Shown here: positions 60,233 to 64,000 of the stretch, one piece after another
How the letters are laid out: each line of letters begins with the position of its first letter
Numbering within the stretch: the first letter of the stretch is position 1
DNA from: Coenobita brevimanus
Lineage: Eukaryota > Arthropoda > Malacostraca > Decapoda > Coenobitidae
Assembly: GCA_032717465.1 (NCBI GenBank)
Contig: CM064653.1
Coordinates: forward strand, 40,135,907 to 40,199,906
Direction of reading: 5' to 3'
Length of the DNA stretch: 64,000 bases
Notes under the pieces: model-generated
The model's database searches: none
What the model was told of the DNA's origin: nothing
What the model saw: only the letters and a program-made list of their open reading frames with translations
Program-made: the position numbers and the translations under genes

Positions 60233-60403
60233 AAATCTTTTTTATTTATGTAAGAGCAAGGAAAGAAAGTAGTTCAGAATCTCCCCATGCCTCTTATATC
60301 CCTTCTGTAAAAACAAATCAATGTTCAGACGAGAAATCTCGTGTAGGCAGAGGACAAGAGGAGGAAAGTATAATAGTTTCCCGTGACTTTCGTTCTTCCT
60401 CCA

Positions 60404-60409
60404 AATAAA
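60404..60409 (+). terminator. Possible poly(A) signal of gene 5
   Basis: AATAAA is the first canonical hexamer after the minisatellite and would give a 3' UTR of roughly 470-480 nt. A T/G-rich stretch follows shortly after. Motif only. Confidence 0.45.
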
Positions 60410-60927
60410 TTTCTGAGTTATTGTTAAGCATGAACCTGTTTCAACAATTGATTTTCCTTTTCGAGATTATTTAAGTCTCCATAGGATAGATTTTCGCACT
60501 GGAAGGGATAAGATATAGCCTCGTGGGCTTCTCGACTAGAGCACCCTTCCAAGCTGCCTAAACTTAGCAGGAAGCAGTAGTCTTAAAAAGTGCGTTGCAT
60601 CCTCTGGTTGTGTTTTGCTTTGTAAATGGTGAATTAATGATTGTGAGTTATGTGATAAAAAAAAAAAAAAACAGTTGATCATGTTTCTTAATAATGAGTG
60701 TGTTTGGAATCCAGTTCTACACAAGAATATAGCTACTCAAAATCTATTGCTGAGCCCGAGGTAACTGAGAAAAATCTGTTATTCATTTATTGACCCAGCT
60801 GGAGCGTAAGTAGCAGGGGCTAGACAACAGAATACAGATGTTTAAAGGAGAATATTAAGGCGTAGTATGCAAAATAAATCACAGAGGATCAGCTGCTACG
60901 AAGGCATCTATACCAACTATACTTCGT

Positions 60928-61312
60928 TCACGTTAACTTGGCAGAGACTTTTTCGTCTTTTAGCAGCCAATTACACGTAGCTAGATGGCAGAATAGGACA
61001 CTGCTACATTTCCAAAGTTTTTCTGACACTTCTTCTTTACTAGCATTGTATTGTGTTCATCTGCTTAGTACAATCAAGTATTCAAGATAGTAAATTTACG
61101 CCTATACTTCTTTTACTCTAAATAGGTCTAGAATTGCCTTTGCTCCAACTTGAAGTTTGTTACAGCTTATTAACAGTAGAATATGATGCAAGTCACAAAT
61201 AAGTGCTATACTGTGGAGAGAATATGGAGCAGTAACATTGCCTTTTTCTTCCACTGACGTATGTTAAATAGTCTACAAAAGGCCGAAAATCTTGGCCAAG
61301 TTAGGGTAAAAA
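60928..61312. mobile_element. Two degenerate MITEs of the TAACTTGGCC family
   Basis: The first (about 60928-61110) starts GTTAACTTGGCAGAGAC and contains CACTTCTTCTTTACTAGC. The second (about 61130-61312) contains TTAACAGTAGAATATGATGC and AAGTCACAAATAAGTGC, close to 52640-52680, and ends CTTGGCCAAGTTAGG. 60410-60927 holds no gene. Confidence 0.5.
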
Positions 61313-61464
61313 AGATAAAGTGAACAGAGTATTGAATGTGGCTCTGCAATGGCCTGAGCTACACCAAGGCAGTTCTTGTCGCGAAGCCTGTACAGTTGAC
61401 TGTCTCCAGTGATTTTATCCAGCTTTGAAAGGATACCTGGTAGTGAATGGGTAAATACACGCCG

Positions 61465-61560
61465 TATCTAACCCCTCCAACTCGACAAGTCCAGCTTTTG
61501 GGCTGAATAAAATCATCAGTATGGAGCAGAAACGAAACATGTGATGTCATCTGGTTGGAG
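61465..61560. mobile_element. Worn MITE end, TAACCCCTCC type
   Basis: CTAACCCCTCCAACTCGACA with GGCTGAATAAAATCATC, as in the CCCCTTCAGTCC family, and a complementary-looking end (CTGGTTGGAG). Too decayed for exact bounds. 61563-61754 holds no gene. Confidence 0.35.
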
Positions 61561-61754
61561 TCAGTATTTATCCATATCGGCATAAATAAGTAAATATAAC
61601 AAATAGATGAATACATAAATAAGCAAAAAGTGTGATTAATAACAAAATTACAGGACAAGTTAGTGGTTTTGTAATGTGGTGCAGAGTACAGTAGGCTTGC
61701 TTGTCGGTCTGTACTATTTCAAACCCCTGTTAAGTTGATATAGTTCTTTCGCTT

Positions 61755-61948
61755 TAACTTGGCCCAGATTTGTCCTTGTATAGCTTACCTCGTGTAGTTC
61801 ATTGACGGAAAAAGAGTGTTGTTGTTCTGTATCCTTTCTATGGCACTTCTTCGTGATCAGCACCATATTGTAGTGTTAATCTTTTGTTACAGCTCAGCGT
61901 TCAAGATAGAGATGGCAGTTTTAGACCAAGTTACAGTAGTGTGAAAAT
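61755..61948. mobile_element. MITE of the TAACTTGGCC family
   Basis: Left TTTAACTTGGCCCAGATTTG and right AGACCAAGTTACAGTAG are complementary at the ends. The core (CACTTCTTCGTGATCAGCAC, then TTAATCTTTTGTTACAGCTC) matches 6130-6180 in the same orientation and 52590-52690 inverted. Confidence 0.65.
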
Positions 61949-62122
61949 AGTATAGGAGTGTGGTATGAAGGCATTATGCTGACATAGGTTTTAGTGTAGT
62001 TATGGCTGGCATGGGAGGCTTCGTAACACCACCTCTTTGGCGATTTATTTTTCATGCACAAACCTTAACTTTCTCTTACACATTATTTGTATTTTTTTAA
62101 TACTAACATAAGTTTTGCTAAT

Positions 62123-62400
62123 GTAACATACGAGAAGACGTTCAGGTGTAATGTGCAGAATGAATCGCTAAGGTAGATGTGTTGCGAAATATATATAAAT
62201 TTTTTTTAATATTGTTTGCATCAGGAACATACAAGAGAATATTCAGGTGTAAAGTACGGAATAAATCTTTAAGGAAGTGGTACTGCCAACTGTTTATAGA
62301 TTTTTAATATTGTTTGCATCAGTAACGTACAAGAGGATGTTCAAGTATAATGCGCAGAATAAATCGCTTAAGAAGAGGTGTTGCGAAATCTCCAAATATA
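62123..62400. repeat. Tandem repeat, about 100 bp x 3
   Basis: Three imperfect units start near 62123, 62224 and 62323. Each carries ACATACGAGAAGACGTTCAG-like, GTGCAGAATGAATCGCTAAG-like and AATATTGTTTGCATCAG-like blocks. A further worn copy is visible at about 60845-60900. Function unknown; satellite-like. No gene between 61949 and 62420. Confidence 0.75.
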
Positions 62401-62420
62401 CGTGGAGAACGGGCCGTAAT

Positions 62421-62625
62421 CCCTTCAGTCCGGTGACGTGTTTTCTAATTTTATTCATGCCGCCACCGGACGATTTTATTCAGTCCAGGACAGGCCTGTG
62501 GTAGCGAAGGAGTCATTGAAGGCGGTATCTTACTCCTCCATTTCGAACATTCTCTCCACAGCTGAAGGGAATCGTCTTGGTGGCAGCAGCGAGGGAATAC
62601 AAGGTACGTCATCGGAGGGAAGGGG
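62421..62625. mobile_element. piggyBac-like MITE, CCCTTCAGTCC family
   Basis: Left CCCTTCAGTCCGGTGACGT and complemented right CCCCTTCCCTCCGATGACGT are nearly identical. Flanks TAAT and TTGA are close to the TTAA seen in better copies. Core CGATTTTATTCAG present. Confidence 0.65.
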
Positions 62626-62666
62626 TTGACGACCTTACTATTTGCCCCTAACCCAGTGTATATTAA

Positions 62667-62861
62667 CCCCATCATTCCAGTGTCCCCCTTCCCTTTTTTT
62701 TTTATTCTTGATACTGCCAGACGATTTTCTTCAGCTTCAGAGAGATTTTTCGTACTGGAGTTGTGTATACCCCTCATTAATATCTTTATTGATGTGACAC
62801 AGTCATAATCGTATGGAAAATTGCAAGAATGAAATGAAAAATATGTCATTGGACTGAAGGA
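62667..62861. mobile_element. piggyBac-like MITE, CCCTTCAGTCC family
   Basis: Follows TTAA (62663-62666), starts CCCCATCATTCCAGTG and ends CATTGGACTGAAGGAG before TTAG. Core ACGATTTTCTTCAGCTTC present. Confidence 0.65.
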
Positions 62862-62875
62862 GTTAGCTAATGTTC

Positions 62876-63362
62876 TTAGGAGGTCCCAGAGAAGATTTTG
62901 GGTATGCGGCCGGAGCATGTATCCGGCTCAGGGAAGATGGACGCCCCTGCCCTGCATAGTCCCGGGTCGTTCTTGGGCAAGGTGTAGTACCCGTTAGCCC
63001 ACAATAAAGGTAGCAGGTGGATGGTTACCATCGTCACAGGAGGTACTACCATGGGAGTGACGTGGAGCCAAGGCCTTGCACGACACTCCCAGGCTGGAAA
63101 CTCAACCACATTTACCAAGTAACCAAGTCCGGGCTGTGACTACTACTCATACATTATCGTTTATACACAGTCAGTCCTCCTGGGGGCTATACCTCCTCCA
63201 TTTTCCATGCCCCTCGCCATGTGGAAATACCCTGTTCCTACCCTGCCGCGGAACTGTCTGCCACAAGGAGGCATCTGTTTGCCTGTGGTCGATCGGTCTG
63301 ATCGGTCAGGGGGACCGGGGTAGAGCAACAACAACAACAACAAGAACAACAACAACAACCAA
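62876..63362 (+). repeat. GC-richer retroposon-like block with a (CAA)n tail
   Basis: A stretch with higher GC than its surroundings ends GGACCGGGGTAGAGCAACAAC and runs into an AAC/AAG tail (63328-63360). The end resembles that of the blocks at 3905-4200 and 15418-15690 (GGTCGACGGGCCAGC, then GCAGCAGCAACAAC). This suggests one dispersed retroposon family. Confidence 0.4.
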
Positions 63363-64000
63363 AGAAGATTTGGTTGGAGGAGGGGGAAGTATCAGATTTA
63401 CCAGTTACCTGTTCAGTATACTGTACAGGGTGGTCCATAAATGGAGCTCCACTAGAAACTTACCTAGCGGTATCTTGTGGTCCGGGAGCGGCTTGGTGTG
63501 CTGGGTTCGGTGTGGGTGTGGCAGTGGGAGTAGGAAGTGAAAAGGATAGATACTGATAAAGCCGAGTGAGCCGCCGCAGCAACGCGCAAAATTTCCCGGG
63601 GGAGTGAAAGAGAAGTATTATAATTGGAACACCATGTATGTGATGCTTGGGTATGAAAAGTTAATATACCCATGTTGATTCCTTTCGCTCTCTTATATTC
63701 CCTTTGTTCTTGTGTGTGATGAGCAGTAAATATAGTTACACTGTAGGGTCTTTATTGCGTCCCCTCAAACTTCAGCATGTGAGGGTACTAGCTGAGTGGG
63801 TATACTGTATCTGCATGGGGCATCAAGGTATTACAACACCATCACTACAACACTTATTGATATACGACCACATCACCACTACAGGGCCACATGATGTGCT
63901 CCAAGTCCATTTCATTCACTACATTACCACATGTTGCACTGCAGCATCACATGATCCATGCGCAATAACATCACATAATGCGCAACAATGCCACATTATA
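63363..64000. other. Right edge, no gene seen
   Basis: Open frames here are short and not conserved elsewhere in the window. From about 63830 to the edge the sequence is a loose repeat of CATCAC, CACATGATG and CAACA words, like a worn short-period satellite that continues past the window. Confidence 0.5.

Overview
The window is nuclear DNA from an arthropod, most likely a decapod crustacean (inference). It combines a lineage-expanded EcKinase family, very dense dinucleotide microsatellites, many decayed non-LTR retrotransposons, MITEs and SINEs, and AT-rich non-coding DNA. I cannot name the species. There is nothing bacterial, and I found no CRISPR array, rRNA or tRNA gene.

The only convincing host genes are five head-to-tail plus-strand EcKinase / CHK-like genes (ecdysteroid-kinase-like small-molecule phosphotransferases), at 8946-11682, 20607-23341, 32443-35170, 48988-52521 and 58207-59952. 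Each shows the same two coding exons: about 815 nt ending in the catalytic loop HGDCxNNN, then about 450-463 nt starting YN. The phase of the junction is the same in all five, and each predicted protein is about 421-425 aa. In all five the first visible coding exon starts with TG directly after an AG acceptor, so the start codon is probably split A|TG by an upstream intron. The upstream 5' exons are not identified.

Layout. 1-3500: LINE fragments, microsatellites and degenerate repeats. 3491-4434: an old left flank. 4435-39509: three recent, nearly identical units of about 11.6-11.8 kb (A 4435-16007, B 16008-27675, C 27676-39509). Each unit holds non-coding left DNA, a hAT-type MITE, a tRNA-like SINE, one kinase gene, two dead LINE fragments on the minus strand and a second hAT-like MITE. 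39510-52575: an older, diverged fourth unit with its own insertions. These are two related GC-rich elements in opposite orientation, a Tigger-like element with a CENP-B-type HTH, and a piggyBac-like TTAA element. 52.6-57.8 kb: MITEs, relics of kinase 3' exons, a LINE fragment, long (AT)n arrays and a SINE. 58.2-60.4 kb: the most diverged kinase, followed directly by a minisatellite made from its own stop-codon region. 60.4-64 kb: MITEs and tandem repeats, no gene seen.

History read from the sequence. An old duplication gave a left gene and gene 4. A later unequal crossover between their left flanks, inside a tract of about 60 bp at 16.01-16.07 kb, made chimeric junctions and set off amplification to units A-C. 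Empty insertion sites in the opposite unit type date the MITE, SINE and piggyBac insertions relative to that split. The kinases probably act as a dosage-expanded set of steroid or xenobiotic phosphotransferases. That function is inferred from family membership only.
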